The notes: generated by a model not told the origin, from the letters alone. Shown: positions 19,940-29,724, counted from the stretch's first letter. The stretch: 64,000 bases of DNA from Flavobacterium shii (GCF_025847235.1 NZ_JAOZEW010000005.1:124001-188000), one strand, 5' to 3'. A program made the numbers and translations.

Positions 19940-20854
19940 ATGTTACAATTAAATGTAAAGAACGAAACATCAAGATTACGGGCAGTAGTTTTGGGATCTG
20001 CAGTTCATAACGGACCTACGCCAACAATTGAGGAAGCGTATGATCCGAAATCATTGGAGCATATTAAGGCAGGAACTTATCCAGTAGAGTCTGATATGGT
20101 TGCCGAAATGGAAGCTTTTAATGCAGTACTTCAAAAATACAATGTGACAGTTTTTCGTCCAGAAATGATTGAAAATTACAACCAGATTTTCGCTAGAGAT
20201 ATTGGTTTTGTAATAGATGATATTTTTGTAAAATCAAATATTTTACCTGATAGAGAACGTGAGTTGGATGCAATCCAATACATAATAGATCAAATGGATC
20301 CTAATAAAGTAGTTCGTCCACCCGAAGAAGTGCATATTGAAGGAGGAGATGTTATGCTCTGGAATGATCACATATTTATAGGAACTTATAAAGGAAGTGA
20401 CTATAAAGATTATATTACGGCAAGAACAAATATGCATGGGGTTGAATTTATTAGAAATTTGTTTCCTAATAAAATCGTTAAAGAGTTTGATTTAGTTAAG
20501 TCTAAAATCGAAGCTCGTGATAATGCTTTGCATCTTGATTGTTGTTTTCAGCCGGTAGGAAAAGATAAAGGGATTATTTATAGAAGAGGATTTCGTGAAG
20601 AAGCCGATTATAGATATCTAGTTGATCTTTTTGGAGAAGAAAATTTATTTCATATCGAGAGAGAAGAAATGTATTATATGAATTCGAATGTTTTCTCGAT
20701 AGATACAAATGTTGTCGTATCAGAGAAAAATTTCACTAGATTAAATAATTGGTTAAGAAGTAATGGATTTGTTGTAGAAGAAATTCCATATGCCGAAATA
20801 GCCAAACAAGAAGGATTATTAAGATGTTCAACATTGCCTTTAATCCGAGATTAA
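19940..20854 (+). CDS. Amidinotransferase/dimethylarginine hydrolase-fold enzyme
   Basis: This 304-residue protein has the alpha/beta-propeller fold of guanidino-modifying enzymes (arginine deiminase, DDAH, amidinotransferases). The signs are HIEGGDVMLWNDHIFIG (about 131-147) with an acidic residue, LHLDCCFQPV (about 195-204) with the presumed catalytic His, and the C-terminal LLRCSTLPLIRD with the nucleophile Cys. The substrate cannot be read from the sequence; arginine, methylated arginine or agmatine-type compounds are possible. It is 15 bases upstream of a CtlX-like paralogue, so both probably act in one arginine/citrulline route. Confidence 0.85.
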   Translation: MLQLNVKNETSRLRAVVLGSAVHNGPTPTIEEAYDPKSLEHIKAGTYPVESDMVAEMEAFNAVLQKYNVTVFRPEMIENYNQIFARDIGFVIDDIFVKSNILPDRERELDAIQYIIDQMDPNKVVRPPEEVHIEGGDVMLWNDHIFIGTYKGSDYKDYITARTNMHGVEFIRNLFPNKIVKEFDLVKSKIEARDNALHLDCCFQPVGKDKGIIYRRGFREEADYRYLVDLFGEENLFHIEREEMYYMNSNVFSIDTNVVVSEKNFTRLNNWLRSNGFVVEEIPYAEIAKQEGLLRCSTLPLIRD

Positions 20855-20869
20855 TTTAATATCAAAAAA

Positions 20870-21805
20870 ATGAAACAAACTACAAACGCAATAGTAATGA
20901 TTCGCCCAGTGGCATTCCGTATGAATGAGCAAACGGCAGTAAATAATTATTATCAAAAAGTGTTAGACGGACTTTTACCAGCTACAGTAAATGCTAAGGC
21001 GCAACAAGAGTTTGATACTTTTGTTGAGAAGTTAAGAGCAGTTGGAGTAGATGTAACCGTTGTAGAAGATACTCTAAATCCAGATACGCCAGATAGTATA
21101 TTTCCAAACAACTGGGTTTCTTTTCATGAAAATGGAGATGTGGCATTGTATCCTATGTTTGCCGAGAATCGTCGTCAGGAACGTCGTGAGGACATCTTAG
21201 ATACGCTAGAGGAAAAAGGATTCGAGATAAATAATATAGTCGATTATACATCGGCAGAAGAAGATGGATTTTTTCTAGAAGGAACAGGAAGTTTACTTTT
21301 GGATAGAGCAAATGGAAAAGCATATTGCGCCTTGTCACCAAGAGCAGATGAAGAACTGTTTATTGAATTCTGCGAAGATTTTGATTATGCACCAGTTATT
21401 TTCGAAGCATTTCAAACTGTAAATGGAGAGCGAAAACTAATTTATCATACCAATGTTATGATGTGTGTAGGAGAAACTTTTGCAGTGATTTGTGCAGATT
21501 GTATCGATGATAAAAAAGAGCGTAAAATGGTTCTTGAAAATCTAAAGGCCGATAAAAAAGAAGTTATTTTAATTACCGAAGCTCAAGTAAATAATTTCGC
21601 AGGAAATATGCTTGAAGTTCGTGGTACAAATGATAAAAAATATATTGTAATGAGTGCTTCAGCGCATCAAAGCCTAACGCCAAAACAAATTTCGCAACTA
21701 GAAAATCATGCCGAAATTTTAAGTTCAAGTTTAGATACTATCGAGGCTTGTGGTGGAGGAAGTGCAAGATGTATGATGGCAGAAGTGTTTTTGCCAAGAG
21801 CATAA
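20870..21805 (+). CDS. ctlX: CtlX-like citrulline hydrolase
   Basis: A 311-residue member of the same guanidino-enzyme superfamily, of the CtlX (citrulline utilisation) branch as I recognise it. Key stretches are MIRPVAFRMNEQT at the start, DSIFPNNWVSFH (about 75-86), LEGTGSLLLDR (about 136-146), the His in IYHTNVMMCVG, and the Cys in GGGSARCMMAEVF near the end. The activity known for the Francisella enzyme is citrulline to ornithine. Paired with the preceding hydrolase, it could finish breakdown of a guanidino compound to ornithine. A bidirectional terminator follows. Confidence 0.85.
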   Translation: MKQTTNAIVMIRPVAFRMNEQTAVNNYYQKVLDGLLPATVNAKAQQEFDTFVEKLRAVGVDVTVVEDTLNPDTPDSIFPNNWVSFHENGDVALYPMFAENRRQERREDILDTLEEKGFEINNIVDYTSAEEDGFFLEGTGSLLLDRANGKAYCALSPRADEELFIEFCEDFDYAPVIFEAFQTVNGERKLIYHTNVMMCVGETFAVICADCIDDKKERKMVLENLKADKKEVILITEAQVNNFAGNMLEVRGTNDKKYIVMSASAHQSLTPKQISQLENHAEILSSSLDTIEACGGGSARCMMAEVFLPRA

Positions 21806-21814
21806 GCTAAAATA

Positions 21815-21866
21815 GAAAACTAAAAAAAGGGATAAATTTTAATATTTATCCCTTTTTTTAGTTTTC
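21815..21866. terminator. Bidirectional terminator between convergent genes
   Basis: Bases 21815-21837 are perfectly complementary to 21844-21866, a 23-bp stem with a 6-base TTTAAT loop. The core is AGGGATAAAT/ATTTATCCCT flanked by A-runs on the left and T-runs on the right, so it can end transcripts from ctlX (plus) and from the marC-family gene (minus). Confidence 0.92.
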
Positions 21867-21880
21867 AGTCGAAATCAAAA

Positions 21881-22510
21881 TTACATTAAATTCACTTTAA
21901 TTATATTGATAATAGCACTTACTATATATTGTATCCCAATAGCAATTACGATAAAACCAACAATTCTAGAAATTGCAACAATACCAGAAGCACCTAGAAT
22001 TTTGGCAAGATAATGAGCGCTTCTAAGAATAATAAAAATTACAAAAGCAATTGCTAGAATTGCAATAGAGCCTATTATAACTTCGGTGGTTTGGTGGTGT
22101 TCTTGGTAAAAGGCAATTAACAAAGATATTGATCCAGGACCGGCAAGCATTGGTATTGCTAATGGTGTAAGAGCGATGTCATTTCTTTGTTGAGCATCCG
22201 TTTCTATCTTTTTATTTATACCTCTTTTCTTGTTGAATTTTCCCGAAAGCAGTGAGAACCCTGAGTTTACAATTATAATTCCTCCAGCAATACGAAGGGC
22301 ATCGATGCTAATTCCGAAGAAAGTCAGCATATATTGGCCTACAAAAAACGAAACAATTAAAATTAGGAAAACATTTATTGCTGTCCATAAAGAAATCCTG
22401 GAACGCTCTTTCTTGGAGTCGTGTTGTGTTAATCCGACAAAGATTGGAACGGTTCCTATTGGGTTCAATACCGAGAAAAGAGCGGCAAATAAGTAAATAA
22501 ATAGATCCAT
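21881..22510 (-). CDS. MarC-family integral membrane protein
   Basis: A 209-residue inner-membrane protein of the MarC/NAAT family; the function is unclear (some members are proposed amino acid transporters, and E. coli MarC is not the resistance factor once supposed). Six hydrophobic segments are visible. Family marks are LFSVLNPIGTVPIFVGLT at the N terminus, DALRIAGGIIIVNSGF and the ALTPLAIPMLAGPGSISLL motif (about residues 112-130). It is the only minus-strand gene in the window. Confidence 0.9.
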   Translation of the reverse strand: MDLFIYLFAALFSVLNPIGTVPIFVGLTQHDSKKERSRISLWTAINVFLILIVSFFVGQYMLTFFGISIDALRIAGGIIIVNSGFSLLSGKFNKKRGINKKIETDAQQRNDIALTPLAIPMLAGPGSISLLIAFYQEHHQTTEVIIGSIAILAIAFVIFIILRSAHYLAKILGASGIVAISRIVGFIVIAIGIQYIVSAIINIIKVNLM

Positions 22511-22545
22511 AAAGTCTGGTTTAGTATTGTAAAAATAGTCTTTTT

Positions 22546-22553
22546 CAAAGATA
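22546..22553 (-). promoter_or_regulatory. Minus-7 box of the marC-family gene
   Basis: On the minus strand TATCTTTG occupies 22553-22546, 36 bases before the ATG, and matches TAnnTTTG. No TTG is present at the right distance upstream, so support comes from this element only. Confidence 0.45.
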
Positions 22554-22638
22554 TGATTACAGTTTAATCAGTAGGTTGTCATTTTTGTTGAAAAATAACT
22601 AAACTTTTTAAATCATCCAAGAGCTGAACCTTTTTGAT

Positions 22639-22646
22639 TACTTTTG
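22639..22646 (+). promoter_or_regulatory. Minus-7 box of the CoA-binding protein gene
   Basis: TACTTTTG (22639-22646), identical to the boxes before rplC and rpsH, lies 18 bases before the ATG at 22665. An upstream TTG at the usual spacing is absent. It faces away from the marC-family promoter in the 154-base divergent gap. Confidence 0.5.
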
Positions 22647-22664
22647 TAGAATACAATAAAGACA

Positions 22665-23030
22665 ATGAAAAATAAAAAAACAGTAGTGCTTGGAGCAACT
22701 ACAAAACCTGATAGATACGCTTTTTTAGCCATAAATAAATTAGTAGAAAAAGGACATACAGTATTGGCAATTGGTCAAAATACTGGAGAAGTTGCAGGAG
22801 TAAAAATATATACAAAAGCGATTCCGCTTAAAAATATCGATACAATAACTTTATATTTAAATCCGGCACGTCAGCGTGATTATTACAATTACATCGTAGA
22901 AGCCAAGCCTAAACGAGTAATTTTTAATCCAGGAACCGAAAATCCAGAGTTATATCAATTGTTAGAGCTTAATAATATCAAAGCTGAAGTTGCATGTACA
23001 TTGGTTTTACTTACTACAAATCAATACTAG
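22665..23030 (+). CDS. CoA-binding domain protein (YccU type)
   Basis: A 121-residue single-domain protein of the CoA_binding_2 type (Rossmann-like). The nucleotide-binding loop is VVLGATTKPDRYAFLA (about residues 7-22), followed by GHTVLAIGQNTGEVAGVKIY, and a conserved IFNPGTENPEL stretch (about 90-100). Its molecular role is not established. It is transcribed alone; the next gene, recR, is 236 bases away. Confidence 0.88.
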   Translation: MKNKKTVVLGATTKPDRYAFLAINKLVEKGHTVLAIGQNTGEVAGVKIYTKAIPLKNIDTITLYLNPARQRDYYNYIVEAKPKRVIFNPGTENPELYQLLELNNIKAEVACTLVLLTTNQY

Positions 23031-23058
23031 TTATATAAAATAATCAATTATTGTTTTA

Positions 23059-23150
23059 GGAGCTCCCGAAGTCTCTGGGCCAGCTATCCGCTATATCTTT
23101 TTCTGGTAGAAAAAACCAGAAAAAGGATGTCGCTTTTATCTGGGTTAGAC
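23059..23150 (+). repeat. Candidate interspersed intergenic element with hairpin
   Basis: The gap before recR holds a compact, less AT-rich segment, GGAGCTCCCGAAG...CTATCCGCTATATC, then CTTTTTCTGGT (23097-23107) perfectly paired with ACCAGAAAAAG (23115-23125), then GATGTCGCTTTTATCTGGG. From memory, related CTATCCGCT...AAAGGAT...CGCTT...ATC sequences recur between genes of Flavobacterium genomes. Only one copy is in this window, so repetition cannot be shown here. Confidence 0.4.
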
Positions 23151-23253
23151 TCGAAAATAAACAATAGTAATAATTAGTTTCAAAATGTAATAGTTGAAGC
23201 ATTTTAAACTTCTGATTTTTATAAACAAAAGTCGAGTAAACCCGCAAATTTAG

Positions 23254-23261
23254 TATTTTTG
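23254..23261 (+). promoter_or_regulatory. Minus-7 box immediately before recR
   Basis: TATTTTTG (23254-23261), followed by CCCTC and the ATG at 23267, matches TAnnTTTG. Transcription would start at or beside the start codon, so the mRNA may be leaderless. No upstream TTG is seen at the usual spacing. Confidence 0.4.
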
Positions 23262-23266
23262 CCCTC

Positions 23267-23887
23267 ATGGAATTTTCTTCAAAATTAATAGAAAAAGCAG
23301 TCAACGAAATGTCGCAATTACCAGGTATAGGTAAGCGCACGGCTTTGCGATTGGTTTTACATTTATTAAAACAACCTAAAGAGCAAACCGGATTTTTAGC
23401 CGAAGCACTTACAACAATGCGTGCAGATATTAAATTTTGCGAAAGCTGTCATAATATTTCTGACGTTTCGGTTTGTGAAATTTGTGCCAATATATCTCGA
23501 AATCATCAAACTATTTGCGTAGTCGAAGATATTCGTGATGTCATGGCGATAGAAAATACAGGGCAATACAAAGGCATTTACCATGTTTTGGGAGGGAAAA
23601 TTTCTCCTATTGAAGGGGTTGGGCCAAGTCAGTTAAATATAACAAGTTTAGTCGAAAAGGTAAAACTTGGAGGAGTAAGTGAAATTATATTTGCTTTAAG
23701 CTCTACTATGGAAGGAGATACTACCAATTTTTATATCTACAAACAAATAGCTGATGTTGATATTATAATCTCAACAATCGCACGAGGAATTGCAGTGGGA
23801 GATGAACTTGAATATGCAGATGAAGTTACTCTTGGGAGAAGTATATTGCAAAGAGTTCCGTTTGAGAAAACTTTCAAAAATAATTAA
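23267..23887 (+). CDS. recR: Recombination protein RecR
   Basis: RecR works with RecF and RecO to load RecA at gaps. The 206 residues show the family architecture: a helix-hairpin-helix ([18 protein letters not shown], about 17-34), a four-cysteine zinc finger ([16 protein letters not shown], about 58-73), and a Toprim domain starting at [14 protein letters not shown] (about 83-96), then [12 protein letters not shown]. It directly precedes the polysaccharide locus and seems to be its conserved left flank. Confidence 0.96.
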   Translation: MEFSSKLIEKAVNEMSQLPGIGKRTALRLVLHLLKQPKEQTGFLAEALTTMRADIKFCESCHNISDVSVCEICANISRNHQTICVVEDIRDVMAIENTGQYKGIYHVLGGKISPIEGVGPSQLNITSLVEKVKLGGVSEIIFALSSTMEGDTTNFYIYKQIADVDIIISTIARGIAVGDELEYADEVTLGRSILQRVPFEKTFKNN

Positions 23888-23935
23888 CAGATTCTTTAAT
23901 CAAAACCGATATTTTCTAAATAGTAAATGAAAAGC

Positions 23936-23943
23936 TATATTTG
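23936..23943 (+). promoter_or_regulatory. Minus-7 box at the start of the polysaccharide locus
   Basis: TATATTTG (23936-23943) sits 17 bases before the ATG of the Wza-like gene. A TTTT stretch replaces TTG at the upstream position. It is the best candidate promoter for the export and sugar genes up to the upxY-like gene. Confidence 0.5.
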
Positions 23944-23960
23944 CTGTTAAAATTCCACAA

Positions 23961-24752
23961 ATGAATAAAAACTCTTTTTATCTGTTGCTGCTCGTCAGCA
24001 TATTGTTTACATCTTGTATTCCGCTAAATGATTTGGTTTATTTACAGGATAAAGGAGCAACGGGAACAAAAAGTAATATTGCTGTGGTAGAAGCAAAGCC
24101 ATATCGATTACAAACAAATGATGTTTTAAGCGTTAATATTAAGGCTATTGATCCAAAATTAGTAGCAATTTTTAATACGACAGATGCTGCCACTGGAACG
24201 GGTAAATCTGAATCGGCTTTGTACTTTGATGGTTTTACCGTTGATGACCACGGAAATATAAGAATGCCAGTTTTGGGGGAAATAAATGTTATAGGTTATA
24301 CCCTTGAAGAAGTACGTATTAAAATTGAAAAGCAATTATTGGAAGAATATTTTAAATCAGGAGCCAATATTTTTGTTACTGTAAAGTTAGCGGGTTTTAG
24401 ATATACTATTAACGGTGAAGTTGGATCTACTGGTACAAAAACATTGTTTCAACAACAAGTAAATATAATGGAAGCCATCGCAAATTCTGGTGATATTACA
24501 ATCACAGGAAATAGAAAAGCGGTTACAATTATTCGTCAATCGCCTACAGGAGTTGAGATGCATGATATAGATCTTACCGATGTTAATGTGATAAAGTCAC
24601 CTTACTATTATTTACAACCAAATGATTATATATATGTAAAGCCTCTTAAACAGAAAACTTGGGGAACAGGTAAAACAGGTATTGAATCTATAGGCACAAT
24701 CATAACAATACTTTCTTTGGCAACAACTACATACTTACTTTTAAAACTTTAA
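23961..24752 (+). CDS. Wza-like outer-membrane polysaccharide export lipoprotein
   Basis: A 263-residue OPX-family protein predicted to form or join the outer-membrane exit for polysaccharide. The N terminus is a lipoprotein signal with lipobox LFTSC (Cys19). The polysaccharide export domain (about 45-140, with YRLQTNDVLSVNIK and GNIRMPVLGEINVIG) is followed by one SLBB-like beta-grasp domain (YTINGEVGSTGTKTL). A hydrophobic segment closes the protein (about 243-262). It pairs with the Wzc-like gene 15 bases downstream. Confidence 0.92.
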   Translation: MNKNSFYLLLLVSILFTSCIPLNDLVYLQDKGATGTKSNIAVVEAKPYRLQTNDVLSVNIKAIDPKLVAIFNTTDAATGTGKSESALYFDGFTVDDHGNIRMPVLGEINVIGYTLEEVRIKIEKQLLEEYFKSGANIFVTVKLAGFRYTINGEVGSTGTKTLFQQQVNIMEAIANSGDITITGNRKAVTIIRQSPTGVEMHDIDLTDVNVIKSPYYYLQPNDYIYVKPLKQKTWGTGKTGIESIGTIITILSLATTTYLLLKL

Positions 24753-24767
24753 AAACCTACTCAGAGA

Positions 24768-27215
24768 ATGTTAGACATAAAAGATTTTTCGATTTTTGAG
24801 AATCAAGCAAGTTTTGATTTTAAAGGTTTTTTGTTGAAAATTGGAGGATACTGGAAATGGTTTTTAGTAAGCTTAATTATTGCTTTTACAATTGCATACC
24901 AAGTAAATATACGTAAAGAGAAAATTTACGGAATGGAAACTTTGATATCCATAAAAGAAGAAAATAATCCATTTTTTACTTCAAATACTAGTTTGGTTTT
25001 TAATTGGGGAGGGAGTTCTGATCAAATGAGTAGTACAACTACAGTGTTACAGTCAAGATCTCATAATGAGCTTGTTGTAGATAAGTTGCAATACTATATT
25101 GATTATCTTGAGCAAGGAGAATATAATCTGGTAGATGCATATGGAGCAGTTCCTTTTTATGTTAACATTGATAAATCCAAAGGTCAATTAGCAGGTTCAT
25201 TAATTAGCATACAGTTTCTAAGTGCAAATGAATATGAAATCAGAATTCCTTTTGAGAGTAATTCAGTTTCGCTAATTACTTATACAAACAATTCTTATAG
25301 TAACACTGCAGTTGCTTTAGGGGAATTTGTAAAGAAGTATAAAGTTGGAGAGCAAGTCTCTTTGCCTTTTTTAAATTGGAAATTAGAGATAAAAGATAAT
25401 CCAGGTTTTTATAAAGACAAGGAATATTTTGTACGGTTTAATGATTTTGATGGGACAGTAGCTAGATATAGAGGTGTTAGCGTTCAATCGGATGAGAGAG
25501 GGGGGTCTATTTTGACTTTGGGGATGCAAGGAACCAATAAAGCAAGAATGGTTGAATATTTGAATTCGACTGTAAAAATGTTAATGAAGATTCAGCTTGA
25601 TAGTAAGAATCAATTTGCTACAAATACGATTAATTTTATTGATAGTACACTTGTAGCGATGGAAACGCAACTTAAGGAAACAGGTAATGAATTGAAGACG
25701 TTTAGGAAAGATAAGAATATTTATAATATTGAAGAAGGGGCAGGGAAATTTTCGGATAAAATTATGAACTTCGATGTAGAAAGAGATGAAGTTACTCGTA
25801 AAATAGCCTATTATAATTCATTAAAGACATATCTGAAAAATAGTGTTGATTATTCTAAATTGCCTGCGCCATCAGTAGCAGGAATTGAAGATCCAAATAT
25901 TGTTGTAAACGTTTCTAAATTAATATCGCTTTCTACACAAAGATCAGAAATGGCTTATGCTGTAAAAAGTGATAAAATCTTTAAGGATTTTGATAATCAA
26001 ATGATGGCTATCAAAAATGTTTTGTTAGAAAATATTGCTTCAGCAAAATCTTCTCTTCAGTATGATTTAGCAATGGTTAATAGTAAAATTGGTCAAACCG
26101 AAAACACTATAAAGAAGTTACCAGAAGAGCAGCAGGAACTTTTGAAAATTAAAAGAAAATACGACTTAAGTGATAATATTTATAGCACATTTCTTCAAAA
26201 AAGAAGTGAGGCCGATATTGTAAAAGCTGCAAATTTATCTGATATTCATTTTGTAGATTCAGCAAAAGATATTGGAGGAGGGTTAATAGGGCCTAAAACA
26301 TCTGTTAATTACGTTTTAGCATTATTTTTAGGATTGTTAATTCCGTTATTAGTTGTTTTTGTTATTTTCTTTATTAGTGACTCAATTAAAAATATAGAAG
26401 ATATAAGTAAGCAAACACAAATTCCATTGATTGGAGTGGTTGGCTTAAACAATGAGATTTCAAATTTAGCAGTATTTGATAGACCTAAATCTGCTTTGGC
26501 AGAATCATTTAGGGCGATTCGTTCCTCATTGCAGTTTTTATATAAGAAACAACATGTTGATGGCGCAAAAACATTGATGATTACTTCATCTGTTAGTGGC
26601 GAGGGAAAGACATTTTGTTCAATTAATATTGCCACAGTTTTTGCCTTGAGCGAAAAAAGAACTGTTATTGTTGGTTTGGATTTACGAAAACCAAGATTAG
26701 CAGAAGAGTTTGGTTTGACTAATGAGGTTGGTGTTGTTAATTATTTAATTAAGCAAAAAAGCTTAGCTAAGATTACTAATGCAACTAAAATTCCTTACTT
26801 AGATGTTATTCTTTCAGGACCTATCCCTCCAAATCCTTCGGAATTGATTATAGGCGAGACGATGAAAGAATTTATGGATGAATTGAAGGAGAAGTATGAT
26901 TACATAATTTTGGATACACCTCCAGTTGGACTTGTTTCTGATTCATTAGAATTAGTTCAATATAGTGATGTTACTCTGTATATAGTAAGACAGAATTATA
27001 CCAAAAAGGATATGATTACGTTGTTAAATACTAGGGTTAAAAGAGGAGAGTTAACCAATGCTAGTATCGTCTTGAATGGATTTGAGAATAAAGCCAAATA
27101 TGGTGCGACTTACGGTTATGGATACGGATATGGTAGTTATTCTAATGGGTATCATGAAGAATCTGAAAAGCCTGGTTTATTAAAAAATATTTTTAATAAA
27201 TTGTTTAAAAAATAA
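24768..27215 (+). CDS. Wzc-like tyrosine-protein kinase and chain-length regulator
   Basis: An 815-residue polysaccharide co-polymerase with an N-terminal Wzz domain, two membrane spans (about 28-46 and 508-530) and a periplasmic coiled-coil region between. The cytoplasmic BY-kinase domain has Walker A SVSGEGKT (about 605-613), Walker A' VGLDLRKPR, and Walker B YIILDTPPVG. The tail carries a tyrosine cluster (YGATYGYGYGYGSYSNGY), the autophosphorylation site of such kinases. With the Wza-like lipoprotein it forms a complete group 1-type export pair. Confidence 0.95.
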   Translation: MLDIKDFSIFENQASFDFKGFLLKIGGYWKWFLVSLIIAFTIAYQVNIRKEKIYGMETLISIKEENNPFFTSNTSLVFNWGGSSDQMSSTTTVLQSRSHNELVVDKLQYYIDYLEQGEYNLVDAYGAVPFYVNIDKSKGQLAGSLISIQFLSANEYEIRIPFESNSVSLITYTNNSYSNTAVALGEFVKKYKVGEQVSLPFLNWKLEIKDNPGFYKDKEYFVRFNDFDGTVARYRGVSVQSDERGGSILTLGMQGTNKARMVEYLNSTVKMLMKIQLDSKNQFATNTINFIDSTLVAMETQLKETGNELKTFRKDKNIYNIEEGAGKFSDKIMNFDVERDEVTRKIAYYNSLKTYLKNSVDYSKLPAPSVAGIEDPNIVVNVSKLISLSTQRSEMAYAVKSDKIFKDFDNQMMAIKNVLLENIASAKSSLQYDLAMVNSKIGQTENTIKKLPEEQQELLKIKRKYDLSDNIYSTFLQKRSEADIVKAANLSDIHFVDSAKDIGGGLIGPKTSVNYVLALFLGLLIPLLVVFVIFFISDSIKNIEDISKQTQIPLIGVVGLNNEISNLAVFDRPKSALAESFRAIRSSLQFLYKKQHVDGAKTLMITSSVSGEGKTFCSINIATVFALSEKRTVIVGLDLRKPRLAEEFGLTNEVGVVNYLIKQKSLAKITNATKIPYLDVILSGPIPPNPSELIIGETMKEFMDELKEKYDYIILDTPPVGLVSDSLELVQYSDVTLYIVRQNYTKKDMITLLNTRVKRGELTNASIVLNGFENKAKYGATYGYGYGYGSYSNGYHEESEKPGLLKNIFNKLFKK

Positions 27216-27242
27216 TATTTAGTATTTAAAAAAGAATAGCTG

Positions 27243-28220
27243 ATGAAAACACACAACACCATACTGATTACTGGAGGAGCTGGATTTATTGGTTCAAATC
27301 TTTGTGAATATTTTTTAGGATTAGGTTATAAAGTTGTTTGTTTGGATAATTTTTCAACAGGGCATCACCATAATTTAAAAGATTTCATCGCTGATGATAA
27401 TTTTAAATTAATTGAAGGAGACATTCGTAACATTGCCGATTGTATTGAAGCTGTTCAAGGAGTTGATTATGTTTTGCATGAAGCAGCTTTAGGTTCTGTC
27501 CCAAGATCAATAAATGATCCAATTACTACTAATGATGTCAATGTCTCTGGATTTCTAAATATGCTGGTAGCATCGCGTGATGCCAAGGTAAAGCGATTTG
27601 TTTATGCGGCAAGTTCATCTACTTATGGAGATTCAGAAGGATTACCAAAGGTAGAAGATGTAATAGGGAAACCATTGTCTCCTTATGCAATTACAAAGTA
27701 TGTTAATGAATTATATGCTGATATTTTTAGTAGAACATATGGTTTAGAAACAATAGGGTTGCGTTATTTTAATGTTTTTGGTAGAAAGCAAGATCCAAAA
27801 GGGGCTTATGCTGCTGTTATTCCAAAATTTGTCATGCAGTTAATGGCTTTAGAAAGCCCTCTTATTAATGGTGATGGAAATTTTTCCCGTGATTTTACTT
27901 ATATTGATAATGTAATTCAAATGAATGCTTTGGCAATTGCAACAGAGAATCCGGAAGCAATAAATACAGTTTATAATACAGCGTACGGCGATAGAAATAC
28001 ATTAAATAACTTGGTAGATTATTTAAAAGAATATTTGTCTGAGTATAACGCAGAAATTGCTTCGGTGGAAATAGTATATGGGCCAAACAGAGCGGGAGAT
28101 ATTCCGCATTCTTTGGCTAGTATTGACAAAGCCAAGAAATTACTTGGCTATGATCCTAAATATTCATTGCAGGGAGGGTTAAAAGAAGCTGTAAGTTGGT
28201 ATTGGAATAATTTGAAATAA
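27243..28220 (+). CDS. UDP-N-acetylglucosamine 4-epimerase (WbpP/TviC type)
   Basis: An SDR enzyme of 325 residues. The NAD loop is GGAGFIGSN (about 11-19) and the catalytic residues are the Ser of [10 protein letters not shown] and YAITK (Tyr/Lys). The stretch [20 protein letters not shown] (about 80-99) is close to WbpP and TviC, which interconvert UDP-GlcNAc and UDP-GalNAc. With the TviB-like dehydrogenase at 30499 it could supply UDP-GalNAcA. It is 28 bases after wzc. Confidence 0.88.
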   Translation: MKTHNTILITGGAGFIGSNLCEYFLGLGYKVVCLDNFSTGHHHNLKDFIADDNFKLIEGDIRNIADCIEAVQGVDYVLHEAALGSVPRSINDPITTNDVNVSGFLNMLVASRDAKVKRFVYAASSSTYGDSEGLPKVEDVIGKPLSPYAITKYVNELYADIFSRTYGLETIGLRYFNVFGRKQDPKGAYAAVIPKFVMQLMALESPLINGDGNFSRDFTYIDNVIQMNALAIATENPEAINTVYNTAYGDRNTLNNLVDYLKEYLSEYNAEIASVEIVYGPNRAGDIPHSLASIDKAKKLLGYDPKYSLQGGLKEAVSWYWNNLK

Positions 28221-28270
28221 TAATATTCTTTAAGTAGAATAAAAAATATAACACTAGTAAATTTAATTAG

Positions 28271-29662
28271 ATGAAAATCACAAAGATTTGTTGCATTGGT
28301 GCAGGTTATGTGGGAGGGCCAACGATGGCAGTTATAGCGCAAAAATGCCCACATATACAAGTTACGGTAGTTGATTTAAATGAAGAAAGAATCAAAGCTT
28401 GGAATGATGAGGATACTAATAATATTCCGATTTATGAGCCAGGTCTTGATAAAATAGTGGCTGAAGCCAGAGGTAGAAATTTATTTTTTTCTACCGAAGT
28501 TGAAAAGGCTATAGATGAAGCTCAGGTTATTTTTATATCTGTAAACACGCCTACAAAAACTTATGGAAAAGGAAAAGGTATGGCCGCAGATTTGAAATAT
28601 ATAGAGTTGTGTGCAAGACAAATTGCAAAAATCGCTAAGGACAATAAGATCGTAGTTGAAAAGTCAACTTTGCCAGTACGTACTGCAGAAGCTATTAAAA
28701 GTATTTTGGATAATACAGGAAATGGTGTTCAGTTTCAAATCCTTTCCAATCCTGAGTTTTTAGCTGAAGGGACTGCAGTTACTGATTTGTTGAATCCAGA
28801 TAGGATACTAATTGGAGGCGATTCTACACCAGAAGGTAAAGCGGCTATAGATGCTTTGGTTGAAGTTTATTCAAACTGGGTGGACTCAGATAAAATCCTT
28901 ACTACAAATGTATGGTCATCGGAGTTGTCAAAATTAACAGCAAATGCTTTTTTGGCTCAAAGAATATCTTCTATTAATGCAATGTCTGAATTATGTGAAA
29001 AAACTGGAGCGGATATAAATGAAGTTGCAAAAGCAATCGGGATGGATACTAGAATTGGATCTAAATTCTTGAAGGCTTCAGTCGGGTTTGGAGGGTCTTG
29101 TTTTCAAAAAGATATTTTAAATTTAGTTTATATTGCAAAGTCATATGGTTTGCATGAAGTCGCTGATTATTGGGAACAAGTAATAATTATGAATGACCAT
29201 CAGAAAAGAAGGTTTTCTAATAAAATAGTTCAGACATTATATAATACTGTTGCCGATAAAAAAATAGCGTTTTTAGGTTGGGCTTTTAAAAAAGACACAA
29301 ATGATACTCGTGAGTCGGCTGCAATTTATGTAGCAGATGATTTAATTAATGAACAAGCGAAAATATCAGTTTATGACCCTAAAGTTTCCAGAGTTAAAAT
29401 GCTGAATGATTTAAATTATTTAGAAACTAGAAGCTCAGAAGAAAATATAAAAGCTGTTACTACTTTCGGAAATGCTTATGATGCTTGCAATGGAGCTCAT
29501 GCTGTGGCAGTGCTTACGGAGTGGGATGAATTTGTAACTTATGATTGGCAAAAAATATATGATTCGATGCAAAAACCAGCTTTTATTTTTGATGGGAGAA
29601 ATGTTTTAAATAGCAAAGAATTAGAAAAAATCGGGTTTGTATATCTTGGAATTGGATCGTAA
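28271..29662 (+). CDS. ugd: UDP-glucose 6-dehydrogenase
   Basis: Oxidises UDP-glucose to UDP-glucuronate with two NAD+. The 463 residues resemble the long, animal-like UGDH branch: start [19 protein letters not shown], then the catalytic Cys in [17 protein letters not shown] (about residue 277, the position of human Cys276), and [14 protein letters not shown] in the C-terminal domain. It supplies UDP-GlcA for the polymer. A 62-base gap separates it from the antiterminator gene. Confidence 0.94.
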   Translation: MKITKICCIGAGYVGGPTMAVIAQKCPHIQVTVVDLNEERIKAWNDEDTNNIPIYEPGLDKIVAEARGRNLFFSTEVEKAIDEAQVIFISVNTPTKTYGKGKGMAADLKYIELCARQIAKIAKDNKIVVEKSTLPVRTAEAIKSILDNTGNGVQFQILSNPEFLAEGTAVTDLLNPDRILIGGDSTPEGKAAIDALVEVYSNWVDSDKILTTNVWSSELSKLTANAFLAQRISSINAMSELCEKTGADINEVAKAIGMDTRIGSKFLKASVGFGGSCFQKDILNLVYIAKSYGLHEVADYWEQVIIMNDHQKRRFSNKIVQTLYNTVADKKIAFLGWAFKKDTNDTRESAAIYVADDLINEQAKISVYDPKVSRVKMLNDLNYLETRSSEENIKAVTTFGNAYDACNGAHAVAVLTEWDEFVTYDWQKIYDSMQKPAFIFDGRNVLNSKELEKIGFVYLGIGS

Positions 29663-29724
29663 AGTTGAATTAAAAAATAATTAAAAGCACTTTATCTTAG
29701 GTGAATTTATAGCAAATAAAAATA

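Noticed and set aside
26309..26635. 108-codon minus-strand frame inside the Wzc-like gene
   Set aside because: Antisense to the membrane span and Walker A region; composition explained by the opposite strand.
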